Part shown: positions 17,510 to 26,080 of the stretch, one piece after another
Layout: each line of letters opens with the position of its first letter
Position numbering within the stretch: the stretch's first letter is position 1
Source: Rhodococcus sp. Leaf247
Lineage (GTDB): Bacteria > Actinomycetota > Actinomycetes > Mycobacteriales > Mycobacteriaceae
Reading direction: 5' to 3'
Length of the DNA stretch: 64,000 nucleotides
Assembly: GCF_001426185.1 (NCBI RefSeq)
Contig: NZ_LMRP01000002.1
Location: 607,445 to 671,444 of the forward strand
The notes under the pieces: model-generated
Told to the model about the DNA's origin: nothing
Seen by the model: only the letters and a program-made list of their open reading frames with translations
Database searches by the model: none
Translations under genes and position numbers: made by a program

Positions 17510-17992
17510 ATGGACCCCGTGACCGAACCGGACATCCGGGCGTCGTTCGTCAACTGCTCGAAGGGTGACGCCAAGCGTCTCCCCGTACCGAACGACCTCG
17601 ACGACCGCCCGTGGGACGACCTCGACTTCCTCGGCTGGAGCGACCCGGACTACGCGGGTCGGAGCTACCTGGCCGTCCCGCAACCGGAGGGGCTCGTCAG
17701 CGTCGCGTTGCGCTCGGAGACCGGATCGCGCACGTCCCAGATGTGCAGCGTCTGCACCACGGCGCATCAGGGCGGAGGCGTGTCCCTGATGGTGGCGCGC
17801 AAGACCGGGGAGTCGGGTCGTCGCGGCAACACCGTCGGCATCTACATGTGCACCGACCTGGCGTGTTCGCTCTACGCGCGCCGGCTGAAGTCGCCGAAAC
17901 TCGGCCGTCAGTACCGCGACGACACTCCGGTCGAGGAGCGCGTCGAGCGCGTGCGCACCACCCTCACCGCGTTCCTCGCTCGGCTGTCCTGA
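17510..17992 (+). CDS. FBP-domain zinc-finger protein (EF-G-binding, FusB-like)
   Basis: 160-residue protein of the FBP family, whose C-terminal treble-clef zinc finger is the EF-G-binding module of FusB/FusC fusidic-acid resistance proteins. The four likely zinc ligands are Cys79, Cys82, Cys114 and Cys119 (MCSVC and MCTDLAC). The N-terminal part starts DIRASFVNCSKGDAKRL. ATG 17510 was chosen over the open start at 17474, which lies in the menA intergenic region. Chromosomal actinobacterial members are of unknown function. Rescue of EF-G from the ribosome is a reasonable inference only. Confidence 0.78.
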   Translation: MDPVTEPDIRASFVNCSKGDAKRLPVPNDLDDRPWDDLDFLGWSDPDYAGRSYLAVPQPEGLVSVALRSETGSRTSQMCSVCTTAHQGGGVSLMVARKTGESGRRGNTVGIYMCTDLACSLYARRLKSPKLGRQYRDDTPVEERVERVRTTLTAFLARLS

Positions 17993-17999
17993 TTTCGGG

Positions 18000-18383
18000 T
18001 CAGCGACGCCGATCGGGGACCAGGCCGCCGAGAACCCAGTTCACCAGCGAGATGATCACCGCGCCCCAGAACGCGGCACCGAATCCGTCGACGGTCAGGC
18101 CGTACCCGGTGCTGTCCGTGATCGCCGCGGTCAGCAGCAGCATCAGGGCATTGATGACGAGCAGGAACAACCCCAGCGTCACCACGATCAGCGGCAGCGA
18201 CAACAGTGCGACGATCGGTTTGACGACGGCGTTGACCAGTGTGAACACCGCCGCGATGCCGATGAGCACCACGATGTCCCAGCCCTGACCCCGACCCGAA
18301 CTGGCGATGTCGATGCCGTCCACCCAGCCGGCGGCGAGCCAGATCGCGAAGGCCGTGACGATCAATCTGAGCACCAGGATCAT
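18000..18383 (-). CDS. Holin-like four-helix membrane protein (PF04020 type)
   Basis: 127-residue membrane protein with four hydrophobic segments. The middle stretch AVVKPIVALLSLPLIVVTLGLFLLVINALML is diagnostic of the family annotated "mycobacterial 4 TMS phage holin". These genes are ordinary chromosomal genes across actinobacteria and cyanobacteria, and no phage gene lies nearby, so holin activity should not be assumed. It converges with the FBP gene, 7 bp apart, and is divergent from pepN across the repeat-filled intergenic region. Confidence 0.8.
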   Translation of the reverse strand: MILVLRLIVTAFAIWLAAGWVDGIDIASSGRGQGWDIVVLIGIAAVFTLVNAVVKPIVALLSLPLIVVTLGLFLLVINALMLLLTAAITDSTGYGLTVDGFGAAFWGAVIISLVNWVLGGLVPDRRR

Positions 18384-18427
18384 GCGGCCATGATCGCATG
18401 CGGGTCGACGATCTCGGGGCTGTCACC

Positions 18428-18504
18428 GTGCCCGATCGTCCACACGTCGAGGTGATCGACGGGATCCCGTCGATTCGGGTGAGTTGTGGACGGTCAGGCA
18501 CGGC
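18428..18504 (+). repeat. 77-bp palindromic repeat, copy 1
   Basis: Direct copy of 18589-18665 with two mismatches (18476, T for C; 18493, G for A). The outer arms pair with each other (GTGCCCGATCGTCCACA near-complementary to TTGTGGACGGTCAGGCAC). The centre holds a 22-bp near-palindrome at 18454-18475. It can fold into a long interrupted hairpin. Confidence 0.9.
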
Positions 18505-18507
18505 CGA

Positions 18508-18585
18508 GTGCACGTGAACGCACATTTTCGCGCCGCAATCTGCGGATCGGCAGAATCCGGCGCGATCGGGTGGCTTCACGTGCAC
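18508..18585. repeat. Hairpin element between the two 77-bp repeats
   Basis: Perfect 11-bp inverted arms, GTGCACGTGAA (18508-18518) and TTCACGTGCAC (18575-18585). Inside lies a second imperfect hairpin around CGCGCC ... GGCGCG. The three elements together form 238 bp of nested dyad symmetry. Confidence 0.85.
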
Positions 18586-18588
18586 CCA

Positions 18589-18665
18589 GTGCCCGATCGT
18601 CCACACGTCGAGGTGATCGACGGGATCCCGTCGATCCGGGTGAGTTGTGGACGATCAGGCACGGC
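18589..18665 (+). repeat. 77-bp palindromic repeat, copy 2
   Basis: Second direct copy, ending 41 bp before the pepN start. Its centre (18615-18636) is a perfect 22-bp palindrome built around GGGATCCC. The outer arms are GTGCCCGATCGTCCACA and TTGTGGACGATCAGGCAC. The form is REP/BIME-like, but its genome-wide copy number is unknown. Confidence 0.9.
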
Positions 18666-18706
18666 AGGGGTGCGCGCGGCCGATCGAGTGATGTTGGAAT
18701 GGTCGG

Positions 18707-21172
18707 GTGAGTACTGCCAACCTGACCCGATCCGAGACCGCCCATCGCTCCGACGTGGTGTCCGACGTCCGGTACGACGTCGCGCTCGACCTCACCGATG
18801 CCCGGACCGCCGCCGAGTTCCCTACGGTCACCACCCTGACCTTCGCGTCGCGCGAGTCGACGACGTGGCTGGACTTCCTGGGAGCCGGCGTCGATCGCGT
18901 CCTCGTCAACGGCGCCGAGATCCCCGTCGACTACGACGGCGCCCGCATCGCGGTGCGGGACCTTCTGTCGCACAACGTCGTCGAGGTGCATGCGCGGGGG
19001 AACTACAGCAGATCCGGCGAGGGTCTTCATCGCTTCGTCGATCCCGCGGACGGCGAGACGTACCTCTACACGCAGTACGAACCGGCCGATGCGCGTCGGG
19101 TGTTCGCGAACTTCGAACAGCCGGACCTCAAGGGACCGTTCACCTTCCGAGTCGCCGCACCGCCGGAATGGACCGTGTTGTCGAACGAGCGGATCGAGTC
19201 CGAGGACGGCGCCACCCGCGTGTTCGCCGCGACGAAGCCGATCTCCACCTACATCACCGCCGTCGTCGCGGGGCCCTACCATCGGGCTCGATCGCGGTAC
19301 GAGCGAGGCGACCTCGTCATCGACCTCGGCGCGTACTGCCGGGCGTCGCTCGCCGACCATCTGGACCACGACACGATCTTCGAGGTCACGCGCGCGGGTC
19401 TCGACTTTTTCCACGAGAAGTTCGACTATCCGTACCCGTTCGGCAAGTACGACCAGGTCTTCGTTCCCGAGTACAACCTGGGCGCGATGGAGAACCCGGG
19501 ATGCGTGACGTTCACCGAGTCGTACGTGTTCCGCAGCGCCGCGACCCGCGCCCAGTACGAGCGACGCGCCAACACGATCTTGCACGAGATGGCGCACATG
19601 TGGTTCGGCGACCTGGTGACGATGACGTGGTGGGACGACCTGTGGCTCAAGGAGTCCCTCGCCGACTACCTGGGCGCGTACGCATCGGTGGCGGCGACGG
19701 AGTTCACCGGCGCGTGGGTGTCGTTCGCGAATCGTCGCAAGGCGTGGGCGTACTCCCAGGACCAGCTGCCCACCACGCACCCTGTCGTCGCCGACATCGT
19801 GGACCTCGAGGCGGCGAAGTTGAACTTCGACGGCATCACGTACGCGAAGGGCGCCAGCGTCGTCAAGCAGTTGGCGGCCTTCGTGGGCGACGACGCGTTC
19901 TTCGCCGGAGCACGCGCGTACTTCCAGGCCCACGCGTTCGGGACGGCGACGTTGACCTCGCTCCTCGACGCCCTGTCCGGCGCAGCGGGGATGCCCCTGG
20001 ACGACTGGTCCGCCGCCTGGCTCGAGACGACCGGCGTCTCGACCATTTCCTACGACCGGGCGACCGGCGTCCTGTCGCAGACCGATCCGCGACCGCAGCG
20101 ACTCGACATCGCCTGCCTGCAGCCGGATGCCGACGGTCAGCTGGTCGACGCCGACCCCGTCTCGGTGCACATCACCGACGCGCACACCACACTCGATCTA
20201 CCCGACGCGGCGGTGATCCTGCCGAACGACGGCGACCGCACCTACGCCAAGGTCCGCCTCGACCCGGCATCCCTCGAGACCGTGACCGCATCGCTCGATC
20301 GTGTGCCCGACGATCTGCGTCGCGGACTGATCTGGTCGTCGCTGTGGAACGCCACGCGTGACGCAGAACTGCCTGCCGCGACGTTCGTGTCGCTCGCGAC
20401 GCGGTTCGCGCCGACCGAACGCAACGCCGGCATCCTCGGCGCCGTCCTCGCCGACACGGCCGTCGCCGTGGAGCGCTACTGCGCCGACCGCGAGCAGGTG
20501 AGACCGACGTGGACGGCCACGACGCTCGACCGGCTCTCCGCCGCCGCCGCGGGAAGCGACGCGCAGCTCGAATGGTTCCGCGCCTTCGCCGCGGCCGCCG
20601 CGCACGACGACACGTCGGCGTCCGACGTGCGTGCGCTTCTGAGCGGGGACACGACGATCGACGGACTGGCTCTCGACGCCGAACAACGCTGGTCGTTGTG
20701 GTTCGCTCTGGCCGCGACGGGTTTCGCCGACGTATCCGAGTTGGACGAGGTGCTGGCATCGGACCGCACGGGCGCCGGCGAGGTGCAGTACGCCGCGGCC
20801 GTGGCGGCGCAGCCCTCCGCCGAGGTCAAGGCCGACGTGTGGGCGACCCTGACCGGGCAGAAGAGCACCGGCGCGGGTCCGAGTAACGAGAAGGTCGGCG
20901 CGATGGTCCGCGGGTTCACCGCGGGCACGTCACGGCATGCGATCGAGCGCTTCGACGACGAGTACTTCGATCTACTCGAGACGTTCTGGCGCGAGAACAG
21001 CATCGAGATCGCCCGACGACTCGTCATCGGGCTGTTCCCGCAGACGGAGTCCACGGATGCCGCGGACGCGTGGCTCGCGGGGCATGAATCCGCTCCGGCA
21101 GCGCTCCGGCGATGCGTCGTCGAACAGCGGGATCATCTGGCGCGCGCCCTCAGGGCGCGGGCCGCCGGGTAA
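18707..21172 (+). CDS. pepN: Aminopeptidase N
   Basis: Zinc M1-family aminopeptidase that trims N-terminal residues from peptides in the cytoplasm. It is 821 aa from GTG 18707; there is no signal peptide. The exopeptidase motif GAMEN sits in NLGAMENPGCVTF (about residues 259-271). The zinc site is HEMAHMWFGD with the third ligand Glu in LKESLADYLG (about residues 297-325). The large C-terminal ERAP1-like helical domain follows, and the length is normal for actinobacterial PepN. It is transcribed alone, away from the holin-like gene. Confidence 0.96.
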   Translation: MSTANLTRSETAHRSDVVSDVRYDVALDLTDARTAAEFPTVTTLTFASRESTTWLDFLGAGVDRVLVNGAEIPVDYDGARIAVRDLLSHNVVEVHARGNYSRSGEGLHRFVDPADGETYLYTQYEPADARRVFANFEQPDLKGPFTFRVAAPPEWTVLSNERIESEDGATRVFAATKPISTYITAVVAGPYHRARSRYERGDLVIDLGAYCRASLADHLDHDTIFEVTRAGLDFFHEKFDYPYPFGKYDQVFVPEYNLGAMENPGCVTFTESYVFRSAATRAQYERRANTILHEMAHMWFGDLVTMTWWDDLWLKESLADYLGAYASVAATEFTGAWVSFANRRKAWAYSQDQLPTTHPVVADIVDLEAAKLNFDGITYAKGASVVKQLAAFVGDDAFFAGARAYFQAHAFGTATLTSLLDALSGAAGMPLDDWSAAWLETTGVSTISYDRATGVLSQTDPRPQRLDIACLQPDADGQLVDADPVSVHITDAHTTLDLPDAAVILPNDGDRTYAKVRLDPASLETVTASLDRVPDDLRRGLIWSSLWNATRDAELPAATFVSLATRFAPTERNAGILGAVLADTAVAVERYCADREQVRPTWTATTLDRLSAAAAGSDAQLEWFRAFAAAAAHDDTSASDVRALLSGDTTIDGLALDAEQRWSLWFALAATGFADVSELDEVLASDRTGAGEVQYAAAVAAQPSAEVKADVWATLTGQKSTGAGPSNEKVGAMVRGFTAGTSRHAIERFDDEYFDLLETFWRENSIEIARRLVIGLFPQTESTDAADAWLAGHESAPAALRRCVVEQRDHLARALRARAAG

Positions 21173-21175
21173 GGG

Positions 21176-21493
21176 CTACTCGCCGCGCAGGCGGGACTGG
21201 AGGTCCTCGCGGTCGCGGCGACGCTTCTCGTCCACCGCGGCGATGTCCTCGTTCACGCGGCGCCGCAGGGTCTTGAACAGCACCAGCGACAGAGGGAACG
21301 CGACGACCAGAGCGAACACCATCGCCACGAGCAGCGGAATCTCCACACCGATCGCGTTCGCGCCGAAGAAGATGATCGCGGCGACGACCGCGATCAACCC
21401 GAGCCGAGCCGCTGTGTAGAGCGCGAGGTCGCGGGCGAGCTTTCCCTTGGCAGAACCACCGGGCGAGCTGTCTGGTGCGACTGATTCCGTCAT
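21176..21493 (-). CDS. DUF4229 family membrane protein
   Basis: 105-residue protein with two hydrophobic segments at about residues 30-48 and 52-72, then a charged tail (RRRVNEDIAAVDEKRRRDREDLQSRLRGE) that probably forms a cytoplasmic helix. It fits DUF4229, a small conserved actinobacterial membrane family without known function. It converges with pepN, 3 bp apart. Confidence 0.75.
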   Translation of the reverse strand: MTESVAPDSSPGGSAKGKLARDLALYTAARLGLIAVVAAIIFFGANAIGVEIPLLVAMVFALVVAFPLSLVLFKTLRRRVNEDIAAVDEKRRRDREDLQSRLRGE

Positions 21494-21709
21494 AGCCCCA
21501 GGCTACCGGCCGCGCCGAGCACGTCGTCGACAGCGGTCACGGGCACTCGGGGAGCCACATGTCGTATCCGATTTGTCCATTACCTCCCCTTTACCAACAC
21601 GAGAAGAGTCGAGTACCCGGGGGTCTCGATGCCACCATGGGCACCGAGGACGCGGACGAACCGCCCGCGGCCGATCGAGACGAAGAACTGTGTCCCTTGG
21701 AGGATCGCG

Positions 21710-21919
21710 ATGAGTGCACCGGCATACACACCCACACAGGAGAACCTGCTCACCCCGGGCCAGGTGGCCGCACTCTTCCATGTCGACCCCAAGACGGTCA
21801 CGCGGTGGGCCCACGCCGGCCGCCTCGGATCGCTCCGCACCCCGGGTGGTCACCGCCGCTTCCGCGAGTCCGAGGTCATGCAGCTTCTGACCTCGCTGAC
21901 CACCGAGGCTCATCGCTGA
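21710..21919 (+). CDS. bldC: BldC-like MerR-type DNA-binding protein
   Basis: 69-residue protein that is essentially one winged helix-turn-helix of the MerR type. The core LLTPGQVAALFHVDPKTVTRWAHAGRLGSLRTPGGHRRF closely matches Streptomyces BldC, which binds direct repeats cooperatively and controls the timing of development. ATG 21710 has GGAGG 6 nt upstream. In non-sporulating Rhodococcus its targets are unknown. A hairpin follows at 21943-21960. The 216 bp upstream hold no other gene and presumably carry the promoter and leader. Confidence 0.9.
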   Translation: MSAPAYTPTQENLLTPGQVAALFHVDPKTVTRWAHAGRLGSLRTPGGHRRFRESEVMQLLTSLTTEAHR

Positions 21920-21942
21920 CGTCCGTCGTCCGCACCCCCACT

Positions 21943-21960
21943 CCCGAGTGACCACTCGGG
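21943..21960. terminator. Hairpin after bldC
   Basis: CCCGAGTG-AC-CACTCGGG, an 18-bp palindrome that can fold as 7 bp with a 4-nt loop, 23 bp after the bldC stop. No T-tract. The half-site CCCGAGTG recurs once more about 35 bp downstream, so an operator role is also possible. Confidence 0.5.
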
Positions 21961-22049
21961 CATCGTCGGAAGATTCTCAGGATCTTGCGATGTCGACCCG
22001 AGTGCCCTGACGCGCCACCACGACTACGCTCGGTAGTGGAGGTACGAAG

Positions 22050-22256
22050 ATGATCTATCTGTTGGCACTGATCGGGCTCGCGGTAGTTGTCGTGCTCCTC
22101 TGGAAGTCGTTCGGCCCCGCTGCCGAAGCTCCCCGAGGACGCGTCACAGGACCGGACGACGACCCCGAATTTCTGTGGAAGATGAACAAGAACAACAGGT
22201 CTCGCGGACCGGGCCCCGACCGCCCCGATGCGGGAACCACCAGTTCTACCGAGTGA
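22050..22256 (+). CDS. Small single-pass membrane protein
   Basis: 68-residue protein with one N-terminal hydrophobic helix (residues 2-18, MIYLLALIGLAVVVVLLW) and a charged cytoplasmic tail (DDDPEFLWKMNKNNRSRGPG). ATG 22050 is preceded by GGAGG 9 nt upstream, which supports translation. Function unknown. It converges with the MinD-like gene, 24 bp apart. Confidence 0.72.
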   Translation: MIYLLALIGLAVVVVLLWKSFGPAAEAPRGRVTGPDDDPEFLWKMNKNNRSRGPGPDRPDAGTTSSTE

Positions 22257-22280
22257 CACCGCAGGGACAGCGCATGACCG

Positions 22281-23411
22281 TCACCGCTTGACGAAGAGCG
22301 GGAACTCGGCGGTCATCGCTGCCGCTGTCTCCAGGAGCGCCGTGCGCGTCGCGGGTGCCATCGCGTCGAGATCCACTTCTGCGCCCTGAGCGAGATGCTC
22401 GTCGTACGGAATGACGCGCACTGCCCTGCATCGCTGCCCGAAGTGGTCGACGATCTTCGAGACGTCGATGGCCTTCGTACCGGGCCGCACCATGTTGACC
22501 ACCGTGAGCGACTGCTCCACCAGATTCCGATAGCCGTGCGCATCCAGCCAGTCCATCGTGGCGGATGCGCTGCGTGCGCCGTCCACCGAACCCGAGCTGA
22601 CGATGATCAGGCTGTCCGCGCTGCGAAGAATTGCGCGCATCGCCGAGTGCAGCAGGCCCGTTCCACAATCGGTGAGGACGACGTTGTAGAACCGTTCGAG
22701 GATGCCGACGGCCGACTCGTAGTCGTAGGCGTCGAAAGCCTCCGACATCGCCGGATCCGATTCCGATGCGAGCACCTCGAGCCGATGGTGGTTCTGCGAG
22801 GTGAACGCTCGGATGTCGCTGTACTTGTTCGAATCCCGCGCATCGCGCAACAGGTCTCGGACGGTCTTCTCCGTCTCCAGCGGAACACGGGAGCTGAGCG
22901 TTCCACGGTCCGGATTCGCATCGACCGCGATGACACGATCGCCCCGCACCGCCGAGAAGGTCGAGCCGAGTGCCGCCGCGATCGTCGTCTTACCGACGCC
23001 GCCCTTGAGGCTCAGGATCGCGATCCGATGGCATCCACGCAGCGGATTGTCGACCTGCCGGATCAGAGCGAGCCGACGCTGTTCCTTCGCGCTGTTGCCG
23101 ACGTTGACCCGGCCGCCCGTGACGTCGAAGAGCACCCGACGCCACCCGCCGGTCGGCGGGGGCGGCGCAGCACGCAGCAACCGTGATGTGGACAAGTCGT
23201 GAGCCGACGGTGGCGGTATTACCGGCTCCTGCGGCATAGGCGCTACCGACGGCGGAACCGAGTACTGACTGTCCGGGCTCGCATAATCGGCGGCCTGATA
23301 ATCGGGTGGGGTGTAGCCGGCAGCGGGCGCCGTGTCGGCGTCCTGCTCTCCGAAGTGCGGCTCCCCGAGGTGCGGTCGGTCCGACCATCCGTCCCAACGA
23401 TCATCGGTCAC
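22281..23411 (-). CDS. MinD/ParA-type ATPase with proline-rich N-terminus
   Basis: 376-residue protein. Residues 1-90 are low-complexity and rich in Pro, Tyr and Gln. A P-loop ATPase domain of the MinD/ParA/EspI kind follows. The deviant Walker A SLKGGVGKTT lies near residue 134, and ALGSTFSAVRGDRVIAVDANPDRGTLS follows it directly; FYNVVLTDCGTGLLHS is the Walker B region. This architecture resembles EspI-like ATPases encoded with type VII secretion systems, but there is no ESX gene here. It is 21 bp downstream of ccsB and may be the last gene of that operon, as Rv0530 beside Rv0529 in M. tuberculosis. Confidence 0.85.
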   Translation of the reverse strand: MTDDRWDGWSDRPHLGEPHFGEQDADTAPAAGYTPPDYQAADYASPDSQYSVPPSVAPMPQEPVIPPPSAHDLSTSRLLRAAPPPPTGGWRRVLFDVTGGRVNVGNSAKEQRRLALIRQVDNPLRGCHRIAILSLKGGVGKTTIAAALGSTFSAVRGDRVIAVDANPDRGTLSSRVPLETEKTVRDLLRDARDSNKYSDIRAFTSQNHHRLEVLASESDPAMSEAFDAYDYESAVGILERFYNVVLTDCGTGLLHSAMRAILRSADSLIIVSSGSVDGARSASATMDWLDAHGYRNLVEQSLTVVNMVRPGTKAIDVSKIVDHFGQRCRAVRVIPYDEHLAQGAEVDLDAMAPATRTALLETAAAMTAEFPLFVKR

Positions 23412-23432
23412 GTCGCGCCCCCGCTGTAGAAC

Positions 23433-24410
23433 TCAGTTCAAGCCGGCGTACGAGTGCAGACCGGAGACCACCATGTTGATGATGAACAGATTGAACAGCA
23501 TGGCCACGAAGCCCGCGACGTTGATCCATGCCGCGCGGGTGTTCCGCCATCCCGACGTGGCGCGGGCGTGCAGGTATGCGGCGTAGACGACCCAGGCGAT
23601 GAACGACACCGTCTCCTTGGGATCCCAGCCCCAGAAGCGACCCCAGGCGGCTTCCGCCCAGATCGCGCCGAGGATGACACCGGCTCCGAACAGCGGGAAC
23701 CCGATGATCGTGGTCTTGTAGGCGAGCCGATCGAGCGTCTGGGCGTCGGGGAGACGCTGAGCGAAGCGCGCCAGCGCACCGGAACCGGCACCGTCCTCGG
23801 TTGCCGGGAAGCGCATCCGCAGCAGGAAGAGCAGCGACGCCACACCGGCGACGAGGAAGATGCCGCTGCCGATACTGACGATGGTCACGTGGATCGGCAG
23901 CCAGTACGAGCGCAGTGCCGGCACGACGGGGGCCGCGTCCGCGTAGAGAACCGTCGCGGCCAGGAACATCAGGATCATCACCGGCACGACGACGAAGATC
24001 AGCGTCGGGCGCATCTTGCGCAACGCGACCACGGAGGTGGCCGTCGCCGCAGCAGTCGCCATGGTGACGAACTCGTACATGTTGCCCAGCGGGAACCGGT
24101 CTGTGGCGAAGCCGCGCAACACGATGGAGGTGACGGTCAGCAGCAGACCCAGCACGACGAGCGCGTAGCCCATGCCGCCGTAGCGCTCGGACATCGGGCG
24201 CTTGGGCGCCTCCTCGATCCGGCCGGGCCCGGTGGGCCGCAGCGGCGCCTTGCCTGCCGGGACGAGCTGCTTCTCGGCTTTGCGCTCCGAGGCGGTCACG
24301 GTGAGCGTCGCGTACTGCGCGATCAGGAACACCGCCGCGAGCAGATAGACACCGAACGCGGACCGGAACGACCAGTCACTGAACTGTGCGAGTGTGGCAT
24401 CGATCGGCAT
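23433..24410 (-). CDS. ccsB: Cytochrome c biogenesis protein CcsB/CcsA (haem handling)
   Basis: Multi-pass membrane protein of System II cytochrome c maturation that carries haem to the outside for attachment to apocytochromes. It is 325 aa with about eight membrane segments. The tryptophan-rich haem-binding WWD-type motif is WGRFWGWDPKETVSFIAWVVYAAYLHAR (near residues 245-272), and conserved histidines lie in LPIHVTIVSIGSG and HSYAGLN. The open frame reaches 24647, but ATG 24410 lies 2 bp after the resB stop and begins the family-like sequence. Nomenclature (CcsA/CcsB/ResC) varies between groups. Confidence 0.93.
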   Translation of the reverse strand: MPIDATLAQFSDWSFRSAFGVYLLAAVFLIAQYATLTVTASERKAEKQLVPAGKAPLRPTGPGRIEEAPKRPMSERYGGMGYALVVLGLLLTVTSIVLRGFATDRFPLGNMYEFVTMATAAATATSVVALRKMRPTLIFVVVPVMILMFLAATVLYADAAPVVPALRSYWLPIHVTIVSIGSGIFLVAGVASLLFLLRMRFPATEDGAGSGALARFAQRLPDAQTLDRLAYKTTIIGFPLFGAGVILGAIWAEAAWGRFWGWDPKETVSFIAWVVYAAYLHARATSGWRNTRAAWINVAGFVAMLFNLFIINMVVSGLHSYAGLN

Positions 24411-24412
24411 GG

Positions 24413-26050
24413 TCACTCCTTGCCTGTACGGGCACTGTCGGGTGTGGGCGAGTCGAGGAGTTTCGTCGACAGACGGTCGAACTCGTCGCCCCACCCCGCT
24501 TGGTCGGTGCGTGCGAGGCCGCCCAGGTCTACTACGGTACGTCGTCGGTCGTCGCCTGCGGTCACGCGCACCCAGATCCGACGCCGCTTGATCACTAGGG
24601 ACACCAGCAGACCGGCCATCATGGACAGCGCGAACACCAGCACCCACGTCTGCGCGGGGTCGTGCGAGACCTGCAGATTGACGAACTGCTCGGCTCCGTC
24701 GAAGCGGACCTGCGTGCCGTCGGCCAGCGTGGTCGACTCCCCCGGCGTGAGATTCACGCGATCCTGCTTGACCAGACGACCCTGCTCGACCAGGACCTTG
24801 CTCAACGAGAACAACGACTGCGGATTACCCGTGTCGAGGCCGGTGTCGCCCTTGTAGATGTCGATGGCCACCGCCGGATCGTTCGGGGCAGGGAAGCTCG
24901 ACGAGAGCAGGGTGCCGTGGAAGAACGCGGTCGGTGCGAACAGCCCCTCGATGGCGATCTGGTTCTGACGGCGCACGTCCGGGTCCGGGTACAGACCACC
25001 GGGCGGGTCGAAGCGGTGGACGCCGCTGGAGAGGAACGTCGTCCCGTCCGTAGGCTCCCACTGGACCGTCTCGGTGCGGGTCTCGCCGTTCGGGAACGTC
25101 ACCGTGAACGTGGGCGCGTATCCGTGTCCCTGCAGGTAGACGCGATCTCCGGCCACTCGCAGCGGGTGGTTGACCTGCAGGGTGTCCGGGCGCCAGGTGT
25201 TCGTGACCAGGTCGTCGCCGGCCTGGTACTCGATGTCGGACGTGAACTGCTCCGCCTGCCCGTTCTCGAGGTAGTCGGCCGTGAAGTTCTTCACGCGCAC
25301 GCACAATGGCGTCATGCCGGTGCCGTCCTCGCTGTTGCCGGCGCGGAACGAGTCGAACTGTGCCGGCGAGGTGGTGCAGATGCCGGGGCCGTCGTTGGCG
25401 ATCACCACGACGTTGCCCTCGTAGCTGAAGAGCTTGCCGACGGCGATGGCCACCAGGAGACCGACCAGGGACAGGTGGAAGACGAGATTGCCCGCCTCGC
25501 GCAGGTATCCCTTCTCGGCGGACAGCGTCAGCGCGCCCGACTCCTCGGTGCGCCGGACCTTGCGCCACCCACCCATGCGCGACTCGATGTCGTTCATCAG
25601 CGTCTCGGGATCCGCGTCGACCTCGGTACTCAGGTGGTGCGGAAGGCGGGCGAGATTGCGCGGGGTGGCCACGGGCGGCGTGCGCAGAGCCTTCGCGTGA
25701 TCGATGCAGCGCGGGAGGATGCAGCCGACCAGCGAGACGAACAGCAGGACGTAGATGGCGGTGAACCAGAAGCTGCCGAACACGTCGAACAGCTCGAGCC
25801 GGTCCATCAGCGGTCCGAGACTCGGACGGTTGGCGATGTAGGTATCGACCTTGCCCGAGTTGAGACTGCGTTGCGGCAACAGTGCACCGGGCACGGCGGC
25901 GAGAGCGAGCAGGAACAACAACACCAGGGCGGTGCGCATCGACGTCAGCCCACGCCACGTGTTGCGCACGGCCGCCACGACGCGGCCCGCGGGAGACTGC
26001 CTCGGGGGGCGAGCCTCCGCGTCCGGGCGGGCTGACAGATCAGTACTCAT
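24413..26050 (-). CDS. resB: Cytochrome c biogenesis protein ResB
   Basis: Membrane protein that pairs with CcsB/ResC to form the System II haem transporter and ligase. It is 545 aa. N-terminal membrane helices (RNTWRGLTSMRTALVLLFLLALAAVPG and SFWFTAIYVLLFVSLVGCILPR) are followed by a third helix (LSLVGLLVAIAVGKLF), a large extracytoplasmic domain, and a last helix near residue 465 (VLVFALSMMAGLLVSLVIKRR). All are usual for ResB. It is 30 bp downstream of ccdA and 2 bp upstream of ccsB. Confidence 0.94.
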   Translation of the reverse strand: MSTDLSARPDAEARPPRQSPAGRVVAAVRNTWRGLTSMRTALVLLFLLALAAVPGALLPQRSLNSGKVDTYIANRPSLGPLMDRLELFDVFGSFWFTAIYVLLFVSLVGCILPRCIDHAKALRTPPVATPRNLARLPHHLSTEVDADPETLMNDIESRMGGWRKVRRTEESGALTLSAEKGYLREAGNLVFHLSLVGLLVAIAVGKLFSYEGNVVVIANDGPGICTTSPAQFDSFRAGNSEDGTGMTPLCVRVKNFTADYLENGQAEQFTSDIEYQAGDDLVTNTWRPDTLQVNHPLRVAGDRVYLQGHGYAPTFTVTFPNGETRTETVQWEPTDGTTFLSSGVHRFDPPGGLYPDPDVRRQNQIAIEGLFAPTAFFHGTLLSSSFPAPNDPAVAIDIYKGDTGLDTGNPQSLFSLSKVLVEQGRLVKQDRVNLTPGESTTLADGTQVRFDGAEQFVNLQVSHDPAQTWVLVFALSMMAGLLVSLVIKRRRIWVRVTAGDDRRRTVVDLGGLARTDQAGWGDEFDRLSTKLLDSPTPDSARTGKE

Positions 26051-26080
26051 GAACTCTTTCTCGTCCTCGGTGCGACGGTG

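Larger units (their letters stand above)
18384..18706. other. 323-bp intergenic region with nested repeats, between holin-like gene and pepN
   Basis: No gene is credible here. Most of the space (18428-18665) is taken up by two 77-bp direct repeats and a hairpin between them. The remaining 44 bp on the left and 41 bp on the right must hold the promoters of the two divergent genes. Frames open through it are all antisense or through-reading and show no protein-like sequence. Confidence 0.8.

Noticed and set aside
18000..18383. Prophage remnant signalled by a holin
   Set aside because: The PF04020-type protein is a common chromosomal membrane protein, and no other phage gene is near.
18428..18665. 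CRISPR array
   Set aside because: Only two repeats of 77 bp, themselves palindromic, with one 84-bp spacer and no cas genes.
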